This document shows positions 12,301 through 23,790 of a stretch of 64,000 bases of DNA, in pieces. Both the position numbers and the translations under genes were made by a program. Every line of letters begins with the position of its first letter. Positions within the stretch are counted from its first letter, which is position 1. The stretch is from contig JAKOON010000026.1 of the NCBI GenBank assembly GCA_022577435.1, positions 5,776,142-5,840,141 of the forward strand, written 5' to 3'. The DNA comes from Embiotoca jacksoni (taxonomy: Eukaryota; Chordata; Actinopteri; Embiotocidae). The notes beneath the pieces are model-generated. The model did not search any database. It saw only the letters and a list, made by a program, of their open reading frames with translations, and was not told where the DNA came from.

Positions 12301-12412
12301 TCTGGGCTGCAGCACGGTGTGTGGCATCTGCATGAGCAATTATGTATGCGTGTGTGTGTGTGTGAGTCTGTTTTTGTGTGTCACACTACAGAAACAAGTT
12401 TAATTTGATCAT

Positions 12413-13025
12413 TGCCCGTATTCATAAAGATTTCCAGTGCTAAGAGTTACTCCCAGTGACGAATATCTAAAAACGTTGATAGAATTTCATTTTAAAGATA
12501 CAAGTCACTCACAAAACATCTCTCAGGGAGGAGGACTTTTAAGAATTCCTTAAGCAGAGGAGACAATTGCAGAAATACAATGAGGTAAAACACAGAATGA
12601 CACAATGTTAAAAAACAAACAAACCCTGTTTTATCTTAAAACAAATGATCTAGTACAGGAATGATGACTTTGGTCGATCTCATTAGAGACATCGACATCT
12701 ACCACTCGACGCAATCACACAATAACGCCAGAAGGGAAAGTGATCGCGGCACTGAGATAGACACGACTCGGATTTATCGCAACTTTCATCAGCAGAGATC
12801 GCACAAACAAACGCGGCGCTGTCACAGCCTCAAATTAACATGAAGTTAATTTAATTTCCACTAGATGTCACTGTCTGATTTATCCCCGTTATCCCAAACA
12901 GTTTAATCAACCAATCATATCCCTAAAAAGGACACGTGACACCTTGCAACTGGGTCATTACGATAAGGGTCCTTCCCTTACTTAGAGTAGCTTTCTTAAA
13001 ATCACTCCTAAGGTAAGACTCCTAG
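12413..13025. mobile_element. Possible relic of a PIF/Harbinger-type transposon
   Basis: The left edge TGCCCGTATTCATAAAGATT and the right-hand text GAGTAGCTTTCTTAAAATCACTCCTAAG resemble ends of fish Harbinger-type elements ('gcccgtattcataaa...', 'agtaactcctaag'). The interior shows no intact transposase or Myb-like frame, and a clean matching right terminus was not found. It may be two fragments or a different element. Confidence 0.3.
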
Positions 13026-13992
13026 CACAATTGCCTATTTTTCTATTTGACCTAAAGATTCAGAGAGCTCATGGTCAACAATGATGTAAATATAAATTAT
13101 ATCGAAATGTGAAAATATAACAAATACTAGTCATAATGAATGAAATTTCTGACGAAATGTGATCCACAGTAATTGACGAAGTCATACTGCATAATGTTAA
13201 AAAAAAAAAGAAAGGTGCTCCATGCATGCAATGAAAAACACCAGATGTTGGCTGGAAATGTCTCGACTTCTATATTAAACCATGCCAACAACATCTGTGC
13301 AGCATCAGCCTGGTCAAAACAGAAAAATAAAAAAGGAAATACATTTTTAATCTTGTTGAATGTATTTATTTAGATTTTTGTCCAATCTGCATCAGGTACA
13401 TTTTTCAAAATTCATAATGCGGATAAGTCATGTGAATTACTTTCATTTGAAAGATAAAGTCTGAGTCAAATGCCTGTGAGCCAAAATACCCTATAAATAT
13501 TACAGCGCAAATTATGACAGCATCTGTTCCGAACACATCATCTGTCCCTATCCTGATGATTATTCATATTTGTTTACATCCAGTTTGGTGCTGTTTTCCA
13601 TCCGTTGACTCATCATTCACTCATCTGTGAAAAGAAAACACGACAGGAGGAGTTTAACGATCGGAAAGTGTAACAAACTGTTGGAAGTGAGATATCGCTG
13701 ACAATTCATGGTGTGCGTCTACTAAGTGTGACTTCATTCGGTCTGAGAGTGTCTCGGTATGGATTCATGCACGCATCTCTCTGACATTTCTTTCTGCTAC
13801 AGGCCGGCCGATCTGACGTGGAGCGAAGCTGAAAAAGTCACTGCACAGAACTGGTTGAATGCATCGGACATTCAATAAGGTTATCAGGTGGCGATAGAGC
13901 CGGGGATGCTTTTCCAAGGTCGGTACTGTGACAGAGAGAATATGGGGGTGCAGTGGACGTCCTGCATGTCCTTTTACGGCCTGTGAAAGCAA
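13026..13992. other. Unassigned DNA
   Basis: AT-rich, with an A-run at 13199-13210. No gene or repeat recognised. Confidence 0.35.
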
Positions 13993-14011
13993 GTGTGTGG
14001 GTGTGTGTGTG

Positions 14012-14051
<40 letters not shown>
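13993..14051. repeat. (GT)n microsatellite, interrupted
   Basis: GT tract of about 29 units with GGGT and GCGT interruptions. It generates four overlapping poly-TH/poly-VC frames on both strands between 13765 and 14243, none of which is a gene. Confidence 0.95.
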
Positions 14052-14053
<2 letters not shown>

Positions 14054-14550
14054 CTCCGGCTGGTATCTGCCGCTGACCGCGTGGGTGGATGTACGAGTGA
14101 TGTGCATCGACAGTGACGGTCTGTGCAGAGAGGTCTTCCTCTACAAAAGCTCACCTGGCGCGGAAAGGAAGCACAAGACTGGAAATACCTTTCTTCCGAG
14201 ATCAATAAACAGCTTAACCAAGTTTTCCACCGGGTTCTCCTGAGGGAGCCTCGGCCACCGCCACTGCAGAGACCCGGTCCTCTTTTAAATCCTCCAGCTT
14301 CCTCTTAAGTAGGAGAATTGATACACAGCACTGAGATCTCCATTCACTTTGCGGGGGTCATTTATATCATTATTGCCGTTCTGCGGCTTAGGAAGGGTGA
14401 GGCAGTCCCTCCAGAGTAAATGGATTTCACAAGCTTGAGGAAATTGAATTGATATATTCAGGGAAATGTGTGCGACAGGGGGAAATATCAGGCTAAATCG
14501 AGGTAAAATTTCCTGCGGGGCTTTGTTGTGTTTGGATCTGTTGTGCCAAG
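14052..14550. other. Unassigned DNA
   Basis: Moderately GC-rich; no repeat or gene recognised before the transposon end at 14551. Confidence 0.35.
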
Positions 14551-15121
14551 TACAATCCCATTTCCCCCAAAAAGTCAGGACGCTGTGTAAAATGTAAGTA
14601 AAAGACAAATGCGATGATTTGCAAATCATGTAAAATCATGTTTAATTGGAAATAGACCAACGACAACATCAAATGTTGAAACTAAGTTCCTGAGCCCATG
14701 CAGTGATTTCCACTACAGAAATAATGCAGTGCAAGCCTGAAGGCCGGAATATCGCCACCATTCAATACTGGTTTTCGGCCTTGTCCCTTGCATACAGAGA
14801 TTTCTCTGGATTCCCTTAATATTTTAATGATATTATGATCTTGATGATATTAGATGATGAAATCCTCAAAATAATTTGCAATTTTACATTGAGGGACATT
14901 ATTCTTCGTTTGTTGCACTGTTTGCCCTTGAAGTCTTTCACAGAGTGGTGAACGTTTCATCATCTTCACTACTAAAAGACTCTGCCTCTTTTTTTTTTTT
15001 ACCCAATTATGTTACTAATTTGTTCTTAATTATCATTAGTCGTAAAATGTTCCACCAGGTTTTTTTTTTTATTTTTAGCATTAGACAACTTTTGCAGTCT
15101 TTTTTTTTGCCCCTTTCCCAA

Positions 15122-15153
<32 letters not shown>

Positions 15154-15338
15154 CTGTTGCCAGCATTAAAAAAAAAAAAACAAAAACAAAAAAAAAAAAA
15201 AATCCAAATAAGCACATATTTTTTTTTTTGACATTTTATATGTTGTCTTTGGTCTATTTTCCATGCAAGTCATCCCATTCTCTTTTTATTTAATTTTTTT
15301 TACACAGCGTCCAAACTTTGTGGGAAACAAGGGTTGGA
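14551..15338 (-). mobile_element. Internally deleted Tc1-like DNA transposon
   Basis: Both ends of a well-known fish Tc1/mariner-type element are present as long inverted repeats. The left end (14551-14690) carries GGACGCTGTGTAAAATGTAA and GCGATGATTTGCAAATCATG. The right end (15225-15338) carries TATATGTTGTCTTTGGTCTA and TTTTACACAGCGTCCAAACT. Between them lies an antisense remnant of the transposase N-terminus. At about 790 bp it is roughly half the usual length of about 1.5 kb, because the middle and C-terminal part of the transposase is missing. T- and A-rich runs (15124-15149, 15168-15201) have expanded inside it. It cannot be autonomous. Confidence 0.75.
14690..14963 (-). pseudogene. Tc1-type transposase N-terminal remnant
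   Basis: Read on the minus strand from the methionine codons at 14963/14960, the frame gives MKRSPLCERLQ, corresponding to the start of the helix-turn-helix region of fish Tc1-like transposases (family pattern ...GSPLCE...). The frame reaches a stop at a position matching the 'GISSSTV' part of the family. Further on, in a shifted frame, ITAWAQE is readable near 14690-14710, a motif of the same region before the catalytic domain. The catalytic DDE part is absent. At least one frameshift and two stops make it a dead copy. Confidence 0.7.
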
Positions 15339-16499
15339 AAAAGTTTCATGACAAACAACGAATGCATCATACCTGTAACGAAGTCAACAACAAAGGTACT
15401 TTGCGTTGGCAGCACAAGTCAGAGCTGAAGCACACGGATCGGTGGCAAAACACACAAGCAGGGTTTGTTTGATACCAGCGGGTTGTAAATTAGACGAGCG
15501 AATTAGACCTAAGAGCTGACAGGTGCTCTGAATACATGTTGCTAATGGCGACGCAGATTGCCAGTTTGCAATTTCCCCCCACCGACTGATGACTGGATTC
15601 CACTCCCCGTCCTGCGAGAGAGATACTTGTAAACAAACTTGTGGAGGAGTGAGATGACTTAAGCCTCTGTCAAGGCGCAGGTTGGTATCCTCCGTGTCTA
15701 AATGCACCTCTAATGAGATCCAGTCCTGTTTCTCACCCTGACAGCCTACCAATGATCGGGTTATTTCAAACTGATCCCCCCCAAACCCCCGCACACGGCA
15801 AATTAAAGACCTTTTCTCTTCACCAGACTCTGCTAAATTCAGCTTGCTGTCAGAGATGTGTCACGGGCTGGCTGGGGGATGTCAAGGAATATTTTTTTTA
15901 AGGGTGTTTAGTCAAAGCCCAAAAATAGATTACAACATCTATATTTGATGATTATACTGTAATAGACTTTCAGCACCTCGTGGATTGAAGTGTTTTTAAT
16001 ACCGCCCCGATACGGAGGATCTTTCAAGGGAGTTCCCAGAAAGATTCAATAAGTGTGTAATAATCGTGATGAATGGCATGTTAACTGTGTTGGACTTGAC
16101 TTAGTCACCGTCAGGAGGGAGAGGCAAACTTAATGCAGTGGAAACAGACCGAGTGCAGACAATGACACGGCACTAAAAGAAAGGAAAAGTTGATGATGAT
16201 AAAAAAAAGAAAAAAAAAAAGAAGAAAAAAAGTAGTTCAGGAAGCCTGAAAAAAAAATAAAATAATGAAAGTAGCCTGAAAGTAAAAGGTGATTTTTTGT
16301 TTTTCTTCCTAATCCATAAATGACCAGCTGGGCCAATTAGGCGATGATTTAAAGTAGAGACCTCTCGACCCCAGAAGACAGTTCATAATCACTGCAAAAT
16401 CATTAAAGGCTGCGTGAAGCAAAGCGGATAGATAACAAGCTCTGACTCCTCTCCCATCACAGCTGGCCCGAGTCCCAGCGGTGGCCGGACACACAACAA
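15339..16499. other. Unassigned DNA
   Basis: A 136-codon minus-strand open frame at 15384-15794 has no recognisable domain and no neighbouring exon signals. An A-rich patch at 16200-16231 is low complexity. No repeat family recognised. Confidence 0.35.
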
Positions 16500-16770
16500 C
16501 AGGCTGCTTCACGGGCTTCGGAGGCCGAGGGTGACTTTGAAAGAGCGCTCAACAAGGGCTTTGCCTTTTGCATGCAAGGGAGCGCGCGCCTTTGGTTGTG
16601 CACCAAAAGTGCAATTTATAATCGATCTGACAACAACGCCCCCCCGCCCCACCCCCATCCCCCCCGCCCCTCCCCTCTTCCGCCAGCCAGCGCACAAAAA
16701 CATCAGTCATAGAGGCCTGGGTTTTGCATATTGCGAGTCAAAAGCGTTTAATGGTGAGAAGTAACTTCCC
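16500..16770. promoter_or_regulatory. GC-rich single-copy block, candidate regulatory
   Basis: Repeat-free, GC-rich sequence with CTTTGAAAG near 16534, an octamer-like palindrome TTTGCATGCAAG near 16566 and CAATTTATAATCGAT near 16612, ending in a C-rich stretch (16637-16675). The composition differs from the surrounding AT-rich DNA. Function is inferred only. Confidence 0.2.
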
Positions 16771-17079
16771 TCTCTTCCCATTGATCATGTGACAGGCTGC
16801 GACTCCCATGAGCTGTGTGCATTAAGGCCAGTGACAAGCGGAAAACATTACAAATGAGCTTTAGCAAATTTGCAAGGCAGTGTCACCCTCTTTGATGTAT
16901 AGATAAGTGGATGCTGGCTTTTTTTTTTTTTCCTTCTTTTTTTCTCTGTCTCTCTGTCTCCGTGAGTCCGCCTCACCCTACTCCAGTTAAGTTTCCATCC
17001 GGAAACCTCCACCTCCCTGTCTGCCACCGCCTTCTCTCACGTCTCCTGCTCTCTCAGGCTTTTTTTTTTTTGGGGATTA

Positions 17080-17430
17080 AACAAAACTGATGCCTGTGAA
17101 AAGTCCCCGTGATGAACGCATCGTCGTTCTGATGAGGCTGAGGGCGAGCGCGTCGTAAATCATGCCCCTCGAGAGCGAGGCAGTAGGGGGAAATTGTAGT
17201 ATGATAAATATTGAGTGGTGGGAATGAGCAATAGTTTTGTCACAATACGGAGGCGCCCCCCCCCACTCCCTCTCCCCTCCTCCTCCGCCATGAAATGTGG
17301 CTTTGTGATTGAGCCCGGGCAGGGGGATGAGCTTAGAGTTGTAATTCAGGCAGCTACAGTCGAGGATGCCTTTTTGAAGCCGTGTGCATCCTAAAGATAC
17401 AAAAGCGAGTGATGAATTGTTATCCGAGCC
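17080..17430. promoter_or_regulatory. GC-rich single-copy block, candidate regulatory
   Basis: Non-repetitive, CpG-containing sequence flanked by T-rich runs at 17060-17071 and 17442-17465. A 146-codon minus-strand open frame (17077-17517) spans it but shows no domain, and part of it is poly-Lys from the T-run and poly-Gly from a C-run, so it is not a gene call. Confidence 0.2.
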
Positions 17431-17623
17431 CCGAATCGTCTCCTTTTTTTTTTTCTTTTTTTTTTCCCCGCCGCTCTGCCAGATTTGGGAGACGCGTAAT
17501 TGAGAGAGAACATGCAAACAAAGCTAATGATTTTCCTCCCACTTTACATTTCTTTCCCTGAGGCTCTTGTCTGTCGAGCTGTGCTCATACATCTTTCACT
17601 AAGTACAGCTCAGTGTCTCCTGA

Positions 17624-17686
17624 CCCCCCCCCCCCCACACACATCCCACCTCCCTCCCCCCTCACACACACACTCAGAGGCAGGGA
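17624..17686. repeat. C-rich/CA low-complexity tract
   Basis: Poly-C of about 14 bases followed by CACACAC, further C-runs and another CA stretch. The strand is almost pure pyrimidine plus A and could form C-rich (i-motif) structures. Confidence 0.85.
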
Positions 17687-18033
17687 GAGTTTTAAAAATG
17701 TCTACTTTTCCCTGACGAAAATAGAAGTCAGAGGCCTCCTCCACTGATAATTTGATACTGTCTGGATCCTTTCTGCTGTGGATGAGTTTGGTGTTGTGGA
17801 CGCCTCGGGGTGTTTTCTCCTCAGATAAAGGTATATTACAGTCAGCGAGAGGACAAAACATTCATGTAAAAATACCTGTAGTGAGTAAACTACGGGGCAC
17901 GAAGGTTCATGAACATCAAATGTCTGCTTTTGTAAAATGGGATACTAAAATATGACATAACATTTCCACTATTTGTAGAAATGTTGGTGAACACTTAAAG
18001 TATTTCACAATAACAGACAATTAACTCCACGTT

Positions 18034-18120
18034 TCTGTGCGAGGTGTTTCTTCCTGTTGAAGGGGAGTTTTTTTGTTTCTACTGTACGAGGTTTTTCTTC
18101 CTGTTAAAAGAGAGTTTGTA
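18034..18120 (+). repeat. Tandem pair of a retroposon-derived phrase
   Basis: GAGGTGTTTCTTCCTGTTGA with GGGGAGTTT is followed directly by GAGGTTTTTCTTCCTGTTAA with GAGAGTTT. The unit also occurs at the start of the retroposon region at 8897. Two adjacent copies suggest a short tandem duplication of a decayed fragment. Confidence 0.5.
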
Positions 18121-19639
18121 CACACTGTACTACGCCTCTCCCCCTTTAAATCTGATGACATCACAACGGGGTCTAGTCGCCTAAGATTCTCACATCCCTC
18201 ACGCCTCTTCCTGTTCCTGAGCTCGTCAATAAAGCTTTCTATCTGTTCACTTTAATCGAGTCTCTCCTGATTGAATTGCGTTTCGCAGTCAAACAGTTAA
18301 AAACGTAGGCCTGACTGGTGTTAAAGCTTCTGTGTCAAACATAGAGTCGGAGTATATGATGTTATTTCAGCAGCTCGGTGTATAAAATAAACCGTCGGGT
18401 TGTGAAAAAGCAAATTTGTTTTCAGAAAGATTTTCTGGATAAAAGACGAAGTTTGTGTTGATGAAGCAAGAAGGACATCAATTTGGTTTAATTAAGACAG
18501 CCTGCTGAATGAAGACAACCGACGTCTCATGTCTCTGCTTTTCCTCGTACAAAACCGGACACAACATCTGTTCACTGGTAAATCAGGCTCGAGGCCTGTG
18601 ACAGTGATGGATACGGACATATCGTGAGATTCGGTCTCAGATTTGTAGATAGAATAAGCTGTAACTTCTTAATGAAATTGTTATTTTAAAAAAAGAGAAC
18701 AAAAGTGTAACAAAAACACCTTGAAGCTACAGCAGCGACTGAACATCTTTTGCATTTTAATCTGGTTTTTAATAAACATTCTTCTCATTATTTTGATTTT
18801 GTCCGTATTAGGATCAGATATGGTAATTAGCCGTGGCCTTGTGATGCACACTTGGATGAACAAAAAGAGACTTTAAGGCTTGTTTAAAACATTTCCTGCA
18901 CTTCTTTTCTTTTGTGCGCATCGGCGGCGGCGTTGCTGCAGGCTGTCGGAGTCTGTCTGGAACGAAGCGTTTTATAAACGTTCATGTTCACTCGTGAATT
19001 TGCATGAAACAGAAAACGTCCCCTTTGACCCCTCAAAAACACGTTCACACTGACGATGTTCTGTAAACTCTACACAACATGTATTCTAGCAGGCTGCAGG
19101 TGATGACACCCCTGATTTCCTGAAACACTGTCTCACACGTCGAGGTCTTTCATTTAACGAGTGAAACTCTGATCTAAATGTTAAAGCTGCATTAACAATA
19201 GTCCGTTACTCTTACACGTCGTTAAACGTCTTTCCATGTGCTGTTGTGGATCTTTTCAACACTTTTCCTCTCACGAGCACTTCAGCTTAACGCGGCTGCG
19301 TGTGATGCGCGGACACCCTCGTACGCCTCAGCGAAAGGACCTCTCAGCTGCTCAGAGTGCCTCGATGAGTTTTTACTCTTTGTCACAATAACCAACCTAC
19401 TAAAATATTAGTTACTAATGCAAAAAAAAAAATAATAATTAATAAATAATAATACAAGAGAAAGACAACATTGCTGGGCAGATTTTGAAGTTAGATGACC
19501 GTTCCACTTGCTTTACACGTTATATATTATCGTTCCTATAATATACCCGACTGACATCATATACCAATGGCACCTCCAGATGTGGTCCAATCCAACAGCA
19601 TTCTGTGGGCAATTTACAAGTACATCTGGCATAAACAGG
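18121..19639. other. Unassigned DNA
   Basis: No gene or recognised repeat. Low-complexity A/T at 19422-19453. Confidence 0.35.
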
Positions 19640-19970
19640 ATATCCAAACTGAGAGTAAACATTAACATTGAAATGGGCCTTTTACCGTCACTTAACAGGA
19701 ACCTGCCATGTACTGAGGTAATCACAGGGTGAGCTGGACAGATAAAACAAAGCACCAATTTAAGATCTTTTTTAATCAATGGGGACTTCAGATGCGATGG
19801 TGCAAAAACCCACGAATACAGCAACTTCCATGGGACGCCGTTTGGTGCAGAACGGCATCCTCGCTTACGGCTCAGCTGACGCCGAATGCCACACATCTGT
19901 TTTCACAACCGTCTGCAGAGGAAGTGCACGAAGCACAACACAACTCAAACACACTTTTTGTTATTTCTAT
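19640..19970. other. Non-repetitive block with open frames on both strands
   Basis: A 127-codon minus frame (19513-19896) and a 109-codon plus frame (19729-20058) overlap. Neither shows a domain or exon signals. The text around GTAATCACAGGGTGAGC (near 19719) and the lack of repeats would fit a conserved non-coding element as well as chance. Confidence 0.2.
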
Positions 19971-20860
19971 GGTAAGCGGACGTGAAAAGGGTAAGAATAA
20001 CAATAAGCCAAATTGGATTTTCAAAATAAAAAAACAAAAAAACAAAACACTGTTATAGCGTTATGTGTTTTAGCTGCTTGGGATTGTAGTATTTCATTTC
20101 AAAGTTGCAACTAGGACTTTGTATTCACGGACTTATCAACCAGACTCTTAGCCCCTATCGAATAAATCTCATTCGACATCATTAGCACCCTGGTGAGCGT
20201 TACCCCTCGCTGGACCGATCCTGATGTAAGTAGGGTTTGTAGTTAATCAGTAAACTTGTACGGCACATGAGCTCTCGCTGCAAGTCATAGCTCAACCTAC
20301 AATGTAAAAAAGAAAGAAAAAAAGAAGTATATTTGCATTAAATCTAAGATGCTAGGCAGTTCCACTTGCACCTCATCAGAGCAGAAAATGTACTATATGT
20401 CACCCAATAACCAGCCTGCATGTCATTACACACAGATGTCACGTTTCATATCACTGTCATCTGTCACCACCTCTGCAGATCTCCTTAACGCACACACTCA
20501 GCCATGTTAACAGCATGTCTGAGTCTAACTTATGATATTGGCGCTGACGTGACACTGACTGAAGGCTGTCGTATCCAATGTTGTCTCAAGCTGACAAAGA
20601 AGAAAGAAAGAAAAAAAAGGCTCTTATGGAAATTGTCCCTCTCGTTTCTCGGCACATGGACAACTCATTGTTGTCATTAAGATCCCTGTCTGTCCGTTAG
20701 TTACAGCTACAGGTCATTATTTCACACCCTTTTTGTCTTTTTGTCAGCAGGTTTCAATCATCCACCTGCAGAACTCTGAATTGTGAGTTTCAGCAGACCA
20801 AACAGGTTTTGGATAAAATTGTAAAAAAATAAATTCCTATCTGCTATTAGAATGGTTTAT
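19971..20860. other. Unassigned DNA
   Basis: A/G-rich patches near 20308-20328 and 20598-20620; nothing else identified. Confidence 0.35.
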
Positions 20861-21368
20861 TCAGCCAGTCCGACACTTTGGTCCCGACTGAAATATCCCC
20901 AAAGCTATTAGATGGATTTCCATACAATTTTACACAAAGCTTTGGAGGCTTTTCACTTTGGTGACCCCCCTGACTTTTTTTATCCTGCATCATCAGCAGG
21001 TCTACTTATCCACGTAAATATCTCTACCTCTATATCGCCGTATGAGACGGATGGCACGAAGGTTTGTGTTTGCAGCTCCGAAAAGGATGAATTTGGGGGA
21101 ATTTTTACATTTCGCGGTTTTGAGTTAAATATATCGACAAATATTGGAACATTGCCTGGAAATTAAATCATAAACATGCATGTACCCCTCAGAAAAATAT
21201 TTTTCACCTTTGATTATCTTTTAGCTTTTATGCATCGAAGTTGTTGTTTTTTTACCGAAATTAGTTTGACGCACTTAAATGGTAAAACAAGGTGGTACAT
21301 ATGGTAAAATAAAACATATTGTGACAGTGAGCATGCGGATGTTAGCATTATCTCACTGCATTGTTCAC
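20861..21368 (+). repeat. Teleost dispersed repeat, 'GAAATATC' family, copy 2
   Basis: In order: CGACTGAAATATCCCCAAAG, TTAGATGGATTTCCATACAA, GGTGACCCCCCTGACTTTTT, CATCATCAGCAGGTC, then further right GTGAGCATGCGGATGTTAGC. This is the same family as 3858-4110, extending into its 'gagcatgttagcatg' right half. An 84-codon open frame inside it (20912-21166) is a by-product. Confidence 0.6.
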
Positions 21369-21869
21369 AAGCACTTTCTGAACTATTAAAAAAAATACTT
21401 AGTTATTCAGAGGCCTGAAATCAGGTTTCTAACATGTTAACGTTTGGCTACACTGTTTAGAGATTTCCAGGTTGATAGTAAAATGTTTCAAATGGCTGCA
21501 CTAAGTTGCACGAGGCCAAACACTTGTTCTGGTCAGAGTTTCTGGCTTTGAACAGGTTTGGCTTGTTTAACTGACAGTTTATGCTTCACACAGTGGAATA
21601 AAATGAGTAAATCCCTCCTGCATGAGTGTTCGGAGAGTTTCCTCTGCATCGGGTACTTAACAAGGAGAAACCACAACACTGTTGATGCACAAGAACAGAT
21701 TTTTGGGATTGATTGAGATTCCCAAATGTGAATTATTTTATTTCCTCCTCATTAAGGTGCTTTACATTACACGAAGAGAGTCTGAGATTCGAAGAGATTC
21801 TGTTAGGGAGCTGACAAAGACTTCCACTTTATCTTGTTAGCACGATGGCTTGAGAAAATGTGTTGCATA

Positions 21870-21870
<1 letters not shown>
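21369..21870. other. Unassigned AT-rich DNA
   Basis: No gene or repeat recognised. Confidence 0.35.

Positions 21871-21957
<87 letters not shown>
21871..21957. repeat. (CA)n microsatellite, about 43 units
   Basis: Pure CA tract, the longest uninterrupted dinucleotide run in the window. Confidence 0.97.
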
Positions 21958-21959
<2 letters not shown>

Positions 21960-22471
21960 ATTGCTGCTGTTTAGCTACTTTCTCTTCATCAAGACGGATT
22001 TAATTTGCCACTACAATGTTGTGAGGAGTGTTCATGGTACCGAGGTAAAACTCGAATGACTTCAAACGTTACAAGGCCGCACTCTCTATCCAGCTCGAGA
22101 TTAAAAGTGGCATGTTTATGAAATGTTGCGGTCGCAGCCTTTAACTCAAGAGTTTTCGTTTCGGCAGGTGCGTTACGTTTGCCTCCGCGTCGGCCGACAC
22201 GCGAACGTCTCGTCGTCAATAATTAAAAGCACGAACGGTGTGTGTGGTGTGCTATTTACGCCTGCGGCCGTAAAGCTGCTCGAGTGTGTGCAAAACAACA
22301 CGGTCATACTGTAAATATTAACCAGATTTAACAGGATGGAACGCAATTACACAGAGGTTGAATTAAACTGTAATGACCAGTGAGACAAATGAGGACATCA
22401 CAAGGATACTTGTAATAAAGACTTAACGGCCTGTTTTAACTGCAACAAGCATATTTTGTCAACAGCAATGG

Positions 22472-22474
<3 letters not shown>

Positions 22475-22530
<56 letters not shown>
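22475..22530. repeat. (GT)n microsatellite, about 28 units
   Basis: Pure TG tract only about 520 bases from the preceding CA array and in the opposite sense, so the pair can in principle form an extended inverted structure. Confidence 0.97.
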
Positions 22531-22532
<2 letters not shown>

Positions 22533-23608
22533 CGGGAGGAAAGATAGCTGGACAATTCCTCCCAGCGACAGCGCGTCTCCTGAGCACAGCACTTATGCCA
22601 GTTTTCTTTCTTTCGTTCTTTCTTTCTTTTTTTTTTTACTTACCGCCAGAGCAATCATAGAGCTAGACATGCTGGATTTGACCTGACAAAGGAGTCTTAT
22701 TACCCTTCCATAATTGGAAAGCCTCGCAAGGAGGGGGCGCCACATCATGATTCCATTTACAATATTTACAACTCAATAAACATTTCGTTTCATCCTCTGT
22801 CCTTCATGCCTGTGAATTCCAGATAACACAGAGGTTAAAGAGAACACTAAATATAAATTGGCTCAAAGCAGAGCATATGGAAGTGCGGAAGGATCCCTTT
22901 GAGATTGCCGCCGCTTTACCTCCGCGTCGCTGCCAAATGATATTTGGGTGTGAGGCTTGAATTAGCACTGAAATCAGGCGTGAGGACGCAATCGGGCTTT
23001 CGAGGGTCCGGAAAAGCTCCGGCGGACTTGTTGGAATATCTGTGGGACGGTTGGCTGACTCAGAAACGACTGGTGGGCTCGACGCGTGTTATCATGCGAG
23101 GACGGTGCCGCACCTCTGATGCGGCTGACGCACGGTGCGACCACGAAGGACCGGGAGATTTCACAAGAGGGAAACTTGAAACAGAATTTAACAAAGTGAA
23201 GCAACTGTCGGGGATGCAACGTGGATTCTGGTCTTTCCGCGGAAAGAACGACGTGAACATACACAAAAAAGTCACATCAGTCGTGGGTAGGGATTAGTTA
23301 CAATTAAATTACAAGATAAATGTAATGAAAGGTTTTTAGGAAAAAAAAAATATGATCAAATTACAGACATCTACATCTGAAAATATTCTTTTCAGGGAAA
23401 ATGTTTGATGTAGAATAAAATATTAATAATATATAACATTGCTTTGAATCTTTTCGCCACACAGCAGAATTTTCACTCCATCTGGCACAAACGTGGATTC
23501 GAGGTATGAACCCGGCCATAACGCAAGAATTCATCGATTAATCGTGATAAAACATTTCCATAAATGTCTGGCAGCGTAAAAGGATGAAGTCGTGACAATT
23601 TATATCCG
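22531..23608. other. Unassigned DNA, partly CpG-rich
   Basis: A TTTC-rich stretch at 22606-22638, then a moderately CpG-rich, repeat-free block at about 22900-23280. The 117-codon plus frame (22944-23297) and 96-codon minus frame (22974-23264) overlap there and reflect GC composition; neither shows a domain. Confidence 0.3.
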
Positions 23609-23790
23609 GAAGGTCAAAGTTCAACTTCACTGTGGCATCAAAATGTTCAGCGAAAACACTTTTTTTTCTGGCCGTTTTTCAACACCGTACCTCAGGAACA
23701 GAAGAGGAGATCGTGACCATATTTCACATTTGGCCAGGTAGCGAACTGGTCACACTAATCTCGGGTTCCTACCTTGAAAATGTGCCGCTC
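23609..23790 (+). repeat. Teleost dispersed repeat ('AAGGTCAAAG' type)
   Basis: AAGGTCAAAGTTCAACTTCACTG-type text, then AATGTTCAGCGAAAACACTT, CTCAGGAACAGAAGAGGAGA, CCATATTTCACATTTGGCCA and a final TTGAAAATGTGCCGCTCTGA occur in the order of a repeat common in fish genomes. Class unknown. Confidence 0.55.

Noticed and set aside
13765..14205. 146-codon minus-strand open frame
   Set aside because: Runs through the GT array at 13993-14051 (poly-TH); no domain.
17077..17517. 146-codon minus-strand open frame
   Set aside because: Contains poly-Lys and poly-Gly from homopolymers; GC-rich background lengthens frames; no domain.
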